Assembly (NCBI GenBank): GCA_005765155.1
Contig: VCCP01000004.1
Location: 4,588,001-4,652,000 of the forward strand
From: Zelopaecilomyces penicillatus
Lineage: Eukaryota; Ascomycota; Sordariomycetes; Hypocreales; Pseudodiploosporaceae
Direction of reading: 5' to 3'
Length of the DNA stretch: 64,000 nucleotides
Under the pieces are notes generated by a model, which was not told the origin of the DNA, made no database searches, and saw nothing but the letters and a program-made list of their open reading frames with translations. The translations under genes were made by a program, and so were the position numbers. Shown piece by piece: positions 11,524 through 21,688 of the stretch (position 1 is its first letter; every line of letters starts with the position of its first letter).

Positions 11524-12027
11524 CTAGCATCTATAATAGCACTTCATGCTTTTGCCAACATAGCTCTTGCACTTGTTGACCAGTCTGTCGTTTCCAAATT
11601 TCACAGAATTCCCTGTGCAATCGCTATTCGTGTATAGCACACAATCCGTTTTGAACATGCCATCACCAGCCGCCTGGACGGATTTAAACCAGTCAACGTA
11701 GCAGTTTCCCGCACAAGTCGGTTTATATTCCCTGACGTGGCTGTCACTTGTGCATCCTGCTGAGCTATAGTATCTCACACATGCGCCGTTTGCGACACCA
11801 TCGAGGCCGTTGCAATTTGCCCGCTTTTCAAGAGCAGATGAGAATCGCAGGTCGACGACTTTGAGGCCGTCGGGGGTGTATTCGGGCAGAGTGAGGTTGT
11901 AGAAGGTGGCTGAGTCCATGATAGAGGATGAGGCGGCAGCGTCCACTGGGGATTCTGCGGGAGCAGCGGTGACGGAGCTGCTGAGAACAGTGAGGAGGGC
12001 GACGGCCCAAGTGGCAGAATGAACCAT
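11524..12027 (-). CDS. Small secreted cysteine-rich protein with propeptide and Kex2 site
   Basis: This single-exon ORF encodes 167 aa. The start at 12027 is preferred over an in-frame ATG 15 codons upstream because MVHSATWAVALLTVLSSSVT begins a clean signal peptide. A propeptide follows and ends at a Lys-Arg pair (residues 68-69, ALEKR), a typical Kex2 processing site. The mature part of about 98 residues has ten cysteines, enough for five disulfides, and ends KCYYRC. No domain family is recognised. Architecture and size fit a candidate effector or antimicrobial-type secreted protein, but no activity can be claimed. A TATA box stands at a suitable distance upstream. Confidence 0.75.
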   Translation of the reverse strand: MVHSATWAVALLTVLSSSVTAAPAESPVDAAASSSIMDSATFYNLTLPEYTPDGLKVVDLRFSSALEKRANCNGLDGVANGACVRYYSSAGCTSDSHVREYKPTCAGNCYVDWFKSVQAAGDGMFKTDCVLYTNSDCTGNSVKFGNDRLVNKCKSYVGKSMKCYYRC

Positions 12028-12165
12028 GATGATGATGATTGTTTGGTGGTGGTTTAAAGTGTGGTTTGCCAAAAGGTAAAGAGTTGGTTGTGGTGAGGAA
12101 TGTAGAAGTGTGTGAAGATGTGATGCTGAGAGAATGTTCTGGTTTTCTGGAGGCTACTCCTCAGA

Positions 12166-12174
12166 CTTTATATA
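12166..12174 (-). promoter_or_regulatory. TATA box of the secreted cysteine-rich protein gene
   Basis: On the minus strand the sequence reads TATATAAAG, about 140 bases before the ATG at 12027. That leaves room for a 5' leader of roughly 100 nt. A CT/CA-rich leader between the two supports this as the core promoter. Confidence 0.5.
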
Positions 12175-13693
12175 CTTTCAAGTCTCCCCATCCTCTTCCC
12201 ACTTCATTGCAATGAGTGTAGAATAAAAAAAAAAGGTCAATGCTCACTCGTAAATCGTACCAACCCGTGGGTAACCAACCATCGTCTCCCCAAGACTCTA
12301 TCTTTAGAGCTGACCCAACAGGAACAAACCTCACAAGATCCATTCCTCGTCTCACACAGCGTCAGCAAGTACCACACGTTCCCAATAGGCAACCAATGAT
12401 GTTTTCGCTGTCTCCGTTGACAGATGGTGGTGTGGTTGTTGTTCATGACTCTCGTCCATGTCTGATACTAAAAGCTTATAGTGGATGTTGCATTGTTTAG
12501 ATAGTTTGCAAGCTCTCTGCCGGTGGGAAGGCCGGGGTAGAAAAGGTAGGTTGCGAGAAGATTGCCCCATAGAGAATAAAGGTATTGGTGGGTAAGGTTC
12601 TTTGATTCATAGCAGGCTAAGCGTGAGACTCTAGCTAGGAGAGAAGGGAGCTTATTTGCCTGAGGGTGGTGGTAGGTCATTGGTATGAGAGGGCAGACAT
12701 GGTTAGTAGTGGGGGTTTTGGATCGGGCCGGGTTCGCCCTGCGCCGGAGGACGACGGAGGGTTGAGATGCAGAGTGGCTGCGTTATGTTTATGTTTCTGG
12801 AACATTGTATTTTGTTTGCCTGGCACTAATGCGAGCTAGATGGAGCTTGGGTTGCTTGGGTCATGACTTATTAGCGTTTCCCCATGAACTCATATGATGA
12901 TGTGTCTCAGCGCTACGGCGCTTACTGAACCCGGAGAATTCTGCGGATCATGGGCTTGACCACCCATTCTTTTCCTTTCGGCCTTCTACCAATAGCTGGC
13001 TGCTTCACGTCACCCCTCATAAAGTCAATGGCTCGTTTCGGCAACACCGCCAAACTAAGACAGCCGGTCAGAGTATAAAATACAAAGGCATTGGACTGTA
13101 TCAGGCGCGGCATCTGGTTTCGGCATCCACGAGCGGCAATCTGTAGGCTGCGGCACTCATCGCCGTCGCTACCATGCCTAGTTACATAACAGAGTTCATC
13201 GTATGGAAGATTCCCAAGACCGATCCCCAATACGGCAACTCCGGGAAGTATACCAAATTGGTTCAGAGGCACCCGAATCAGATTTTCAGCAGAAAGCGGT
13301 AATGTATGTATATTTTTCTTCGAAACCAGAAAAGCCACGCATTGTTATTTAAGCTAATTAGGGATGGTGCAAGATGGAGGGTTCATTAGATCGAGAGTAG
13401 TTTTTGGTAAACAGCCAGCCTCTTACGTCGTTAGCGGAATGGGGTCCCGGAAAGCAGAATGGGATGCTAACCGGAAAAGGAAAACATGTGTATCTTTCGA
13501 TTATGAGCTATCGTACTTTCTTTGCTAGGAGTGCTGATATGATATTCGCCGTTTTCTGGTTATTTCTCTCCCTTGTGCTATCATCTGGAGAGGTGTTTGG
13601 CCATTCCAATCTACCCGTGTAGAAATCTGCGCCGCTCGCTGGTCGTAGAGATGTTTAGGAACACTAAATATATACTTATAATATATGTTTTTC
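12175..13693. other. Intergenic region with one doubtful ORF
   Basis: About 1.5 kb lies between two minus-strand genes. The longest ORF (13338-12922, minus, 138 aa, beginning MAFLVSKKNIHTLPLS) has no signal peptide, no recognised domain and no supporting intron signals. It could be a small hypothetical gene or the eroded 3' part of the ankyrin locus. The rest shows nothing I can identify. Confidence 0.35.
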
Positions 13694-15280
13694 CTATACC
13701 TCGTGAATGAGGTTTGCTTTATCTTTAGTAACCACGTCCACCACAGCACCTTTGTTAATAAGATGTCGGACGACTTTCGGATGGCACACATTCGCTGCAG
13801 TGAAGAGTGCAGTGTCACCATCGTCGTCACAAACGTTGATGAATTCATCGACTGTCATTGGCACCCCTGATGACTTGACCACGTGGTCGAGCAACAGATC
13901 GATCAGGGAGATGTTCCCATTCAAAGCTGCAAAATGTACACCTAGTGCGGTCCAGCCTCGATTGCTCATCGGCGCACTAGCCCTTGCGCCTTTGTCAAGC
14001 AGCAGCCGAACTGCGTACCATTTATCCTTATTATTAGTTTTGTCATCATCACCACGCCCCAGCTCACAATAGCAGGCATGACTCATCGAATTGTGCCCCC
14101 GATTGTTGACAGCTTCAACGTTGGCGCCAGCATCAGCAAGAAGCCGCACCATTTCCCATATGGAGTTTTGAGCTGCTAAGAGCAATGGTGTTTGCCCTAA
14201 TTTGTCAGTGGCTTCCAGCTCGGCAGGAGATTCGAGTAATAATACATTGACAACATCATAGTTCTCATGTAAAACGGCAATATGAAGCGCCGTCCACCCA
14301 TATGCATCCTGCAGCGCAACGCCAGCTTTCAGCAGTTCGACCACATTTGCATGTCCGGCTTCCGCGGCCCAGTGAATGGCAGCCCGGCCATGTTGATCTC
14401 TTAGAAACTGTGGTAGCTCATGTTGTCTGACTCTTCCCCTGTCCTCCTGCGCCTCCAAGAGCCGCTCCATCACGTCCACATTGCCACTTTTTGCCGCGCA
14501 GTGAAACGGAGACACACCATCATTACCCTGGAGTTTTATATCTGCAAAGGAACAGACAGTCAGGTCCCACACGGCCTTTGTGTGCCCATGCCAACAGGCA
14601 TAATGCAATGGCGTCCAACCTCTGATATCCTGGACGTCTACTTTGGCGAATTGGTTCCGCAACACTCCAATCCACTCTTCTGATCCCTTTGCTGCGGGAT
14701 AGTGAAGCGGTGTCCAGCCGAAAACGTCTGTCGATGGTACGGCGTGATGTTCCAAGTCTTCTTTAAAACCCACATCATCATTGCCTTCCATGCACGGCTG
14801 TACCACCATTGTCATGCCATACAACTTGGCCATTTTGAGGGACAAATGCCTGGCCTCATCTCGTGCGATTTCAATCTTTTGCTCGTCGCCCAAGACAAGC
14901 GTCAGTAGTTCGTCTGTCCACGGATGTTTTGTCTCCTTGAATAGCCCCAAAATGAGATTCAGTGGTCTATGTTGACAGGCAAGTTCCCCCTGGAGCATTT
15001 CCACCAAAACCTTTCGAAAGACTGGTAGCTCATCTTGGGCAGCCCTTCTTTCGCGACGTCTGAGCTTCACTTCATTGTGTACATCCCCGAGGTATTCAAT
15101 CAAATGCGCCAGAGCAGTCGCGTAGATGGGCGTTTTGCTGTCACTGAACACCCGACAATGCCGCCAGAGCCACAGGTATGCATATCTTGCTGCCACGATG
15201 CCATCGGTTTTTCTTTTTTCTACAGCTTGTGACTGTGCCAAATCGAAGAGCGCTTGGGGATATGGTAGCTTTTCTTCCAT
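13694..15280 (-). CDS. Ankyrin-repeat protein, C-terminal part of a disrupted gene
   Basis: This open frame of 528 aa starts MEEKLPYPQALFDLAQ. Residues about 180-520 hold roughly ten ankyrin repeats with the TPLHYA / TALHIAVLHENYDVV type signature, for example GWTPLHYACWHGHTKAV and GQTPLLLAAQNSIWEMV. In phase upstream of the first Met the frame continues as ETKNIEKLARQVEANGLGSS, a sequence that normally lies in the middle of a larger fungal membrane/ankyrin protein whose N-terminal part is the neighbouring ORF at 16842-15517. The two parts are separated by an in-frame TGA and a frameshift that I could not explain with an intron. So this is either a pseudogene, a split gene, or an assembly error. 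Ankyrin proteins of this class occur in fungal heterokaryon-recognition-like repertoires, but no function is assigned here. Confidence 0.65.
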   Translation of the reverse strand: MEEKLPYPQALFDLAQSQAVEKRKTDGIVAARYAYLWLWRHCRVFSDSKTPIYATALAHLIEYLGDVHNEVKLRRRERRAAQDELPVFRKVLVEMLQGELACQHRPLNLILGLFKETKHPWTDELLTLVLGDEQKIEIARDEARHLSLKMAKLYGMTMVVQPCMEGNDDVGFKEDLEHHAVPSTDVFGWTPLHYPAAKGSEEWIGVLRNQFAKVDVQDIRGWTPLHYACWHGHTKAVWDLTVCSFADIKLQGNDGVSPFHCAAKSGNVDVMERLLEAQEDRGRVRQHELPQFLRDQHGRAAIHWAAEAGHANVVELLKAGVALQDAYGWTALHIAVLHENYDVVNVLLLESPAELEATDKLGQTPLLLAAQNSIWEMVRLLADAGANVEAVNNRGHNSMSHACYCELGRGDDDKTNNKDKWYAVRLLLDKGARASAPMSNRGWTALGVHFAALNGNISLIDLLLDHVVKSSGVPMTVDEFINVCDDDGDTALFTAANVCHPKVVRHLINKGAVVDVVTKDKANLIHEV

Positions 15281-15516
15281 GCTGAGGGACGATATAATAC
15301 CAAGCCAGGCTTCGAGTGAGGATCCTAACCCGTTTGCCTCTACCTGGCGTGCGAGTTTCTCTATATTTTTTGTTTCTACAGTATGACAGAACGCCAGTTG
15401 TCAGAGTTACCGGATACTGCTGGTCTGGTCTCCGTCACGCCTTCAACAGGGCGTTGCAGTGTTTTGGCCACGGAACACATGAATGAGAACAAAAGATCTT
15501 TGGCATACCAAACCTT

Positions 15517-16842
15517 TCATTCATCATGAACTTGTAGCGCTAATGTTGCGCTAACATCTCCACATGGCAGTATTCTTTTACCTGCCGAACTGTCCTTGTT
15601 TCCAATACTCTCTTCTTCCATTGCTTGTTGCGTTCTGAAGTTCTCGGCTTGACACTCTGATTGCCTAGAAGAGTGCTTCGTCGGACGTTTGCTGTCACTC
15701 GCATGGCCTCCAGCAGCAGTGTAATTGTCTCGACAACCAACCAATCTAATCTCATCCACCACTAGATCCGAATCTGTCCCAGGGATGACCTCCAAAAGTT
15801 CATGCAGACGATCTGGTACCCACCATTGCAAGTCCTGAATCAGTTGCTGCTTCTGCTTGGGGTTTCTTGGACCAAACAACCTCAATCCAGAACGCGACCG
15901 AGGGCCTTTCTCCCGTAGCCAAGTGTCATCATTTTTGTTTAAATTTTTGAATTCTTTTTTGGAATCTTCAATGTCCTTGGTGGTATTCCCTTGGCTGTTG
16001 TGCACAGAATAAATCCAAAGGGACAGGGCAGATGCCAACGAATCAGCAGGGGCCTTCCATTTTTTGGACTTGCCGTCACGCTGGAGCTGAAACGATATTG
16101 AATCTGTCTCATCATCTGCATATGGATCTGTTTTAATAGACCATGTCAACATAGTTTCATTTTTGAGTTCTGTGGTGAACAAGATCTCCATAACCGCTTC
16201 TATCGTCATTGCAAGACGAATTGCTATTTCGTAATATTTGCCACGAGAATCACATAGCTTGCCTAACTCTCGGCGGACGATCAACGTTGTTTGCTCTCTT
16301 GACTCTGATGGGTCGTCTGATGGGGCTAATCTTTCATGGTTTCGCTGTGATCCCGGAAAGAAATGCCAAGGATTTATCGGACATTCCATGTCTTTCCCTT
16401 CCAAAATGGTAGGAATGGGACTCTTCGGCCACATCTCCGCTGGAAATGAAATCTTTTGCCTTGGATTTTTTTGTAAAAAGGGAAGCCAACTCTCGCCATA
16501 TGCATCATATTCCATACATCCCACAGTTTTGGCCAGCCAGTCCAACTCAAAGTCTGGGGTCAGTTGTTCATCGACGAGCGGCCGAGCAAGCCCACGTCGG
16601 ACCCATGCACGAGCAGCAGTCATGATGAGTACGGCGCCAAGTTGTACAACGGATGCAAGCCAGTTCATATTTCTCAGTCCAGTAAACTGCAGAGCGTAGC
16701 CTATGAGGCCGACCGCGGGGCCAACAGTAGCCCACACGTTGACACAGTTCCACCTGTTGATCCACTCAAGAAGCGTGGGATCTTGTTGATTTGAAGACGA
16801 TTCTGTATCACCAGATGAATCATCTCGGCGCGAAGTGGTCAT
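15517..16842 (-). CDS. Membrane protein, N-terminal part of the disrupted ankyrin gene
   Basis: This 441-aa ORF starts MTTSRRDDSSGDTESSSNQQ. Two hydrophobic segments lie near residues 36-58 (VWATVGPAVGLIGYALQFTG) and 62-82 (WLASVVQLGAVLIMTAARAW), followed by a long soluble region. The ORF ends at VHDE-TGA. The same frame resumes directly as KVWYAKDLLFSFMCSVAKTL and then VEGVTE, which resembles the continuation seen in fungal homologues. It stops again just before the ankyrin-containing frame. I therefore read it as the N-terminal half of one gene whose C-terminal half is 15280-13694. Family resemblance is from memory; the stop and the frame change are seen directly. Confidence 0.6.
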   Translation of the reverse strand: MTTSRRDDSSGDTESSSNQQDPTLLEWINRWNCVNVWATVGPAVGLIGYALQFTGLRNMNWLASVVQLGAVLIMTAARAWVRRGLARPLVDEQLTPDFELDWLAKTVGCMEYDAYGESWLPFLQKNPRQKISFPAEMWPKSPIPTILEGKDMECPINPWHFFPGSQRNHERLAPSDDPSESREQTTLIVRRELGKLCDSRGKYYEIAIRLAMTIEAVMEILFTTELKNETMLTWSIKTDPYADDETDSISFQLQRDGKSKKWKAPADSLASALSLWIYSVHNSQGNTTKDIEDSKKEFKNLNKNDDTWLREKGPRSRSGLRLFGPRNPKQKQQLIQDLQWWVPDRLHELLEVIPGTDSDLVVDEIRLVGCRDNYTAAGGHASDSKRPTKHSSRQSECQAENFRTQQAMEEESIGNKDSSAGKRILPCGDVSATLALQVHDE

Positions 16843-18261
16843 AATGGTGCGTTCCGAACTAGGAAACGTTCAGTATGACTTGAACACTTGGTAGTTCAGC
16901 GCCCGGCTACGTGATCTAATTGGTCAGAAATAACTCCTGGTCAAAATACTGTTTTGCAATTGGTCTGTTACCCCGATATTGCACTAAATCTAGTGTAGGA
17001 TGAAATGCTGAGTCATTTTATCTCGATTGCAATGCGGGCTGTGTGCTATTTCTGTCAGTACGGACATGCGAGCGGTAGTCATTGCAACTCGACATGCCTA
17101 ATCTACCAACATGTCTCTTCATATGGCAGCGGGCCGCTCGGGCTGTCCCGACGACCTTACTCGAAGGGGCTTGCAAGTTGCATCCGTTGAGCCGATCAGC
17201 AAGCCACGAGGGCAGCAATGCATCTGCTTGCAGCATATAGGAACCTGCCTTGACAAACAAGGAAGCAAACACTGAAGATAATGGTAACAGTGAAGTTTTC
17301 TTTTCTTAATCGTGAGGTTTATCGAGTTGAAGATGATATAGAACGAAAGGTAAAGAGTCGTCCGTGTGGGTAACGAAAGATGATGCAAACAGCTTCCGGT
17401 CGCTTTCTCGAACCTCCATCTCTCTATGGAAGTAAAGCACACAAATGCTTGATATAACAACACTAAATGCATACACCAGTGTATCATCGAAATATTTCCA
17501 GAAAATGAACGATCGTGCTGAATGTCTGACAAGTATCGTCCTCCCCAAGAGCAGCGCTTGACAAAACAATCCATTACATCATAAACAACTCAGCCGCAAG
17601 ATCCACTCCTAAAAACATAGCCGCACAGGTTATTACAGTTTATCCTGTTCACTTGGCCAACATGCATATATTCGCAGCACCAACACCCATTTCGTGGCGG
17701 AGTCTCTTTGGTCGCCGACTCTGCGAGCTGCTGCTGCGGCCTAAAGTGGGTGGTGGTGTGGCCTGTTTGTTGGGCCAACAACACCAAGGATTCGGTCGAA
17801 TAGGCGTCCCCAAGCCGCTTTTACGAAGGCGCCTACGTGTATCAGAAGCTGCGGGCAGAACTGTAGGCATATTCCTGATGGTGTGCGACCATGGGAAGTG
17901 GAATGAACAAAAAAAAAAAAAAAGAGATGTGGTGGGCATTGCTGGTGCTCTCTTATATGTTGATGTTCTTTAAGAAGCTGGCGTCACTTGCTGACAGCTG
18001 TGGTCAGACTACAAACAGCCAAATAATTACTTCAAGCATTCAATCCCAATACTTGTTTTTTCTTCCCCTTTCAATATCAACTAAACTGTCGTCATTCAAT
18101 TTGCTTTCTTTCTTCTTCCCCCCAAAAAGGTGCGGTGTTTTGACTCGGAACCCGCACCAGTCGGCTTGGTTTGAAGTTTACAAACGTCCAGTACCTCAAA
18201 CACAACTGGCTACAAAAGAAAAATCTATATCTTCCCTCCTCTCTGTTAATTTGCGCCTGCC
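16843..18261. other. Intergenic region between divergent genes
   Basis: This 1.4 kb separates the broken ankyrin gene (leftwards) from the 482-aa protein gene (rightwards). No recognisable ORF is present. A run of about 15 A lies near 17910, and a T/C-rich leader with cttctttcttcttccccccc-like character precedes the start at 18262. Confidence 0.45.
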
Positions 18262-19794
18262 ATGAGCAACAGCCGCTCCCCGACTCAGGAAGAGGTTTAC
18301 TTGGCGTTCAGAGGCGTCTTCAAGGGTCTTGCTAGTGCAATACGCAAATCAGCTTCCATTCAACGGCATCTCCGTTCTCACCCCGATACGCTCGTTAGAG
18401 CTTTCCTTGCGAATTACAACCCTGATTATACTTACCAGGTGATCAAGCTGCTTTTGGAAGACAAAATCTTTGCGTCAGAGGCAAGGGCTAGGCTTCGCTT
18501 TCCCAGCCTATTCCAAGCCTCGGCTGCTGTGGTTCCAACGCCTTCGAGCTCAAAGTCAATGGTAGTTCAGGTTCAACAAAGTGTTGGTGTCATGGAAAAT
18601 CCCACGGCTTCAGCAGTTGCAGCTACTCCGCCTGTTGTGGCAGCTCCGGTGGTCAAGGCTATTCCAGTGATTGCGACAGTTCCAGAAATCGTGCCAACTA
18701 CACCAGTTGTGACACCATGTCCTGTCACAAAGCCTCAATCGCCAGTCATCAGCAATGCCTCCGTAATACCGCCCGAGGTCGTGATTCCGGTGATCCAAGA
18801 TTCGGCTCCAGAACATCAGGCACCAGAATCTGCCCACAGTTCACAAGATGGTAATCCATTCCCCTCCCCTCGTCCATTCTCATCAACTCCCATCTCTTCA
18901 CTCAATCAAGTTTGTTAACCACTCAATCATGCAGATATTCCCAATGTTCCCATTCAACCGCCCAGTCCAGTATCGTTAGAAGAGCCATCTCCCATGCCTG
19001 TACTGTACCTCCCCTTCAAAGCTCAACATTCTCTCCTGGTCAAGATTCAACACATGTTGGAGCAGGCTTGCTTCGAGTTCATGCAAAAGACCATGCCGGA
19101 TATTCTGGAGAAAGAACGCTGGGACTGTGCTGAAGCTGTCGAACTAAACCGGTTGGCTAAGGAACTTCGTCGACGCAGAAGTGACATCCCTGATCTTGAC
19201 GACGACGTCGCAAAGAAATACAGCACTCCCGTCAACACCATGTTTGACTCGGTCTGCGATATTCGGCATGCGGCAGTGCACCGCCAGCGCGTGAGTGCCA
19301 GGGACATTGACCAGTTGCTCCTTGATGCCGAGTACTTTGCAGCCTTGATCAGAGACGAGACGTGTGTGGAGTCTTTGTCAAAGATTCGACAAAACACCCG
19401 CGACATTGTCAGGCAATTGGATAACAATACCAATGCTCTGAATCTCGAGTTGGATGAAACTATTCAGACAATCGAGGATCGTCGGGACGAACTGGATCGG
19501 CTGCAGGAGGTAGCGATGAGAGAGAATGACGAAAAGAACAGCGACATGTATGCAACAGCTGGACAAGACCTCGAGCGGGCCCTCTCTCGCCTTACACGAG
19601 ACAACATACCACTTGTCGAGTCGACGACTGAACCTTCTCCCGAGAACACACAGCACATGAGCAAAATTGGTTTATACAAGCCATCTCAGGCTGCTCTAGT
19701 ATCTTCCATGGGGCTTAGTTCTCTCTTGGTAGGGAAATGGCTGTTGGCACATGTCGCAGCCGTCTTCGCCCTGATAATGGTTTATGTGATGTAA
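18262..19794 (+). CDS. Conserved-looking fungal protein of unknown function, C-terminal membrane anchor
   Basis: Two exons (18262-18850 and 18935-19794) join in phase to 482 aa. I do not recognise the family. Residues 1-80 form a helical domain (QEEVYLAFRGVFKGLASAIR; YNPDYTYQVIKLLLEDKIFA). Residues about 90-215 are a Pro/Val/Ala-rich, probably disordered linker. Residues about 225-430 are again helical, with a likely coiled coil around the segment LNLELDETIQTIEDRRDELD. The protein ends with one hydrophobic stretch (LLVGKWLLAHVAAVFALIMV) only two residues before the stop, as in tail-anchored membrane proteins. A tail anchor would place the bulk in the cytosol on ER, mitochondrial or peroxisomal membrane; this is inference. 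Confidence 0.72.
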
Positions 19795-20676
19795 ACATGG
19801 AGTTGACCATTCTGACGCATTTACGGCCTTGTTGCAATTTGAGATGGTGCGACCGGTGGGACTGGTGAATGGGGGCATTTCATTACTTTAAAGGTCACTA
19901 TTTCCTTCTAGCTTTGCATCTAGCGGCTCTTGATTATCTCTGTATATATGTTGTCGTGTATTAAATTCAACCCTTGTTTCTACGTTCGTCTTGAGGACCT
20001 TTTTTAATCTTATTTTCTTACAAGGTATTTTACGTGCAAAACAATCGAGTTTTGGTGATTGAGAATTCTATATGCAACACTGCCCAACGCGACGTTGAAT
20101 GAGATTTTAATAGATATTTTTTGTTTATATATGTGTGTTTGCGGCAATACATCTTGCCACGCAGCCACGTATCAATAACTCAAATGACATTTCATGGAGG
20201 TGTTTGTCCACTGATTCTTCCATCAATACCCTACAAGAAGATGATACGTTTTCCTACGAAATATTACGCACAAAATTTCCATGAGATCTCAATGGATCTC
20301 ACTCTCCAAGCAAAAAGCTCCTTACGATTGAGGCGGTGTTCCTTCAGCTAGAGAAGTATGTCATATGAGCAGACAAATCAATATAAACGACCCGTCATCA
20401 AAAGTTTAAACATACATGTGTCAATTGCCATAATATCCGATTGGGGCAATGACTACTTGACAATGGGTAGAGCATGTCTACAATACCCCACTGCGGAATG
20501 ACTCCATGATTTCACACTTACATCACCATCACGGCCATATAGTGACGCATCATTGACGCCTCGACTGTGATGACCGCCTCTACTGATAGGAATAAATACT
20601 AAAATATACTGCGACCGGAGAATATGAACCATGATAAATCGTAAATTTTCTGAATTCGGAGTCAACTACCAGAATC
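19795..20676. other. Intergenic region upstream of the con-6 type gene
   Basis: No ORF with a recognisable domain occurs in this 0.9 kb. It holds the 3' flank of the 482-aa protein gene and the promoter of the conidiation gene. Confidence 0.4.
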
Positions 20677-21144
20677 ATGGCCAGCCAGGACGACTATAGC
20701 GACATTCCCCAAGAGGTTCCCCTCGAGGAGGATAGCATGCCCGACATCGAAAACGTCGCAAGAGGTCACAGAGCTACACTCTCAAACCCTCGTACGTATT
20801 TCATATCCAATCTCATACTACTTTTTCTTTTTTTTATCTTCATGACCTGACAATTGTACAGGTGTATCGGATAAGGCGAAAGAGCATTCCCGCTACGTTC
20901 TCGAGCATGAACTACAAGAACCAGAAAACGAAACCGACACCAAGAAGAACAATTCCCAGAAACCCGACTCTGAGAAAGATCCAGGCAATGTGTGAGTAAA
21001 ACAATTTGATGTTTATTGGTTTCTTTAGGATGGGTTTGCTGAAATTGGGTCAGTGCTCGGGGGTTGAAGGCGAGTATCAGTAATCCGGGGGTTTCGGAGG
21101 AGGCAAAGGAAAAGGCAAAGGCGAAGCTTCAGGATATGGAGTAG
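20677..21144 (+). CDS. con-6: Conidiation-specific protein 6 (Con-6 family)
   Basis: Exons 20677-20791, 20862-20991 and 21054-21144 give a hydrophilic 111-aa protein. It carries two copies of the Con-6 repeat. The first spans the exon 1/2 junction (ARGHRATLSNP-RVSDKAKEHSRYVLE) and the second is in exon 3 (ARGLKASISNPGVSEEAKEK). Con-6 proteins are small, highly charged, spore-associated proteins first described from conidiation-induced genes of Neurospora. They accumulate in conidia and disappear on germination, and their molecular role is not settled. Length and the two-repeat layout are normal for the family. Confidence 0.88.
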
Positions 21145-21688
21145 TTACAGCTTAGAGATATTTTTTTACCGATAAAACAATGAAATGATGAAATGGATCA
21201 CCGCGTTGATCAGTGTGCATTTTGGTTACAGTTGGGTCAATGTGATTACAAGATTCACAAACCATCCTGTAGAGGCGGCTGCCAGTTGATCCTAACAAAC
21301 ATTGAGCCCTTTCTCAATGCCAATGGAAAGTCATATTGGTGATGAACTCCCACTTATCTTATTGTCAGCACGCCATGGTATTGTTCTTCGCTCATTCAAT
21401 GAGTTGCAACTCACAGCACGCTCTCCAGGTGACTTGAGGGCTGATGTGCACATTCCGTTGCAGCTGTTAAACTTTGACATTTGTCAGATCTTTGTGCTAG
21501 CCCTCAACTCATTTCCTCAGAATCTTTCTTATAAGGGAAATATCAACTTCAGTGTGTAAAGCTCTGCATCCTTCCTTTTCGCCCAAACTCAACACTTCTC
21601 CAAAACCATTCCCATCCATCAGTGCAGCTCCAGCCAACGAGTCAGCAGCGCGAAGCAGGTTCAGAAGAACATCGTCATCTTGCTCACC
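21145..21688. other. Short intergenic region
   Basis: About 540 bases separate con-6 from the large GTPase gene. No ORF of interest and no repeat was seen. Confidence 0.4.
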
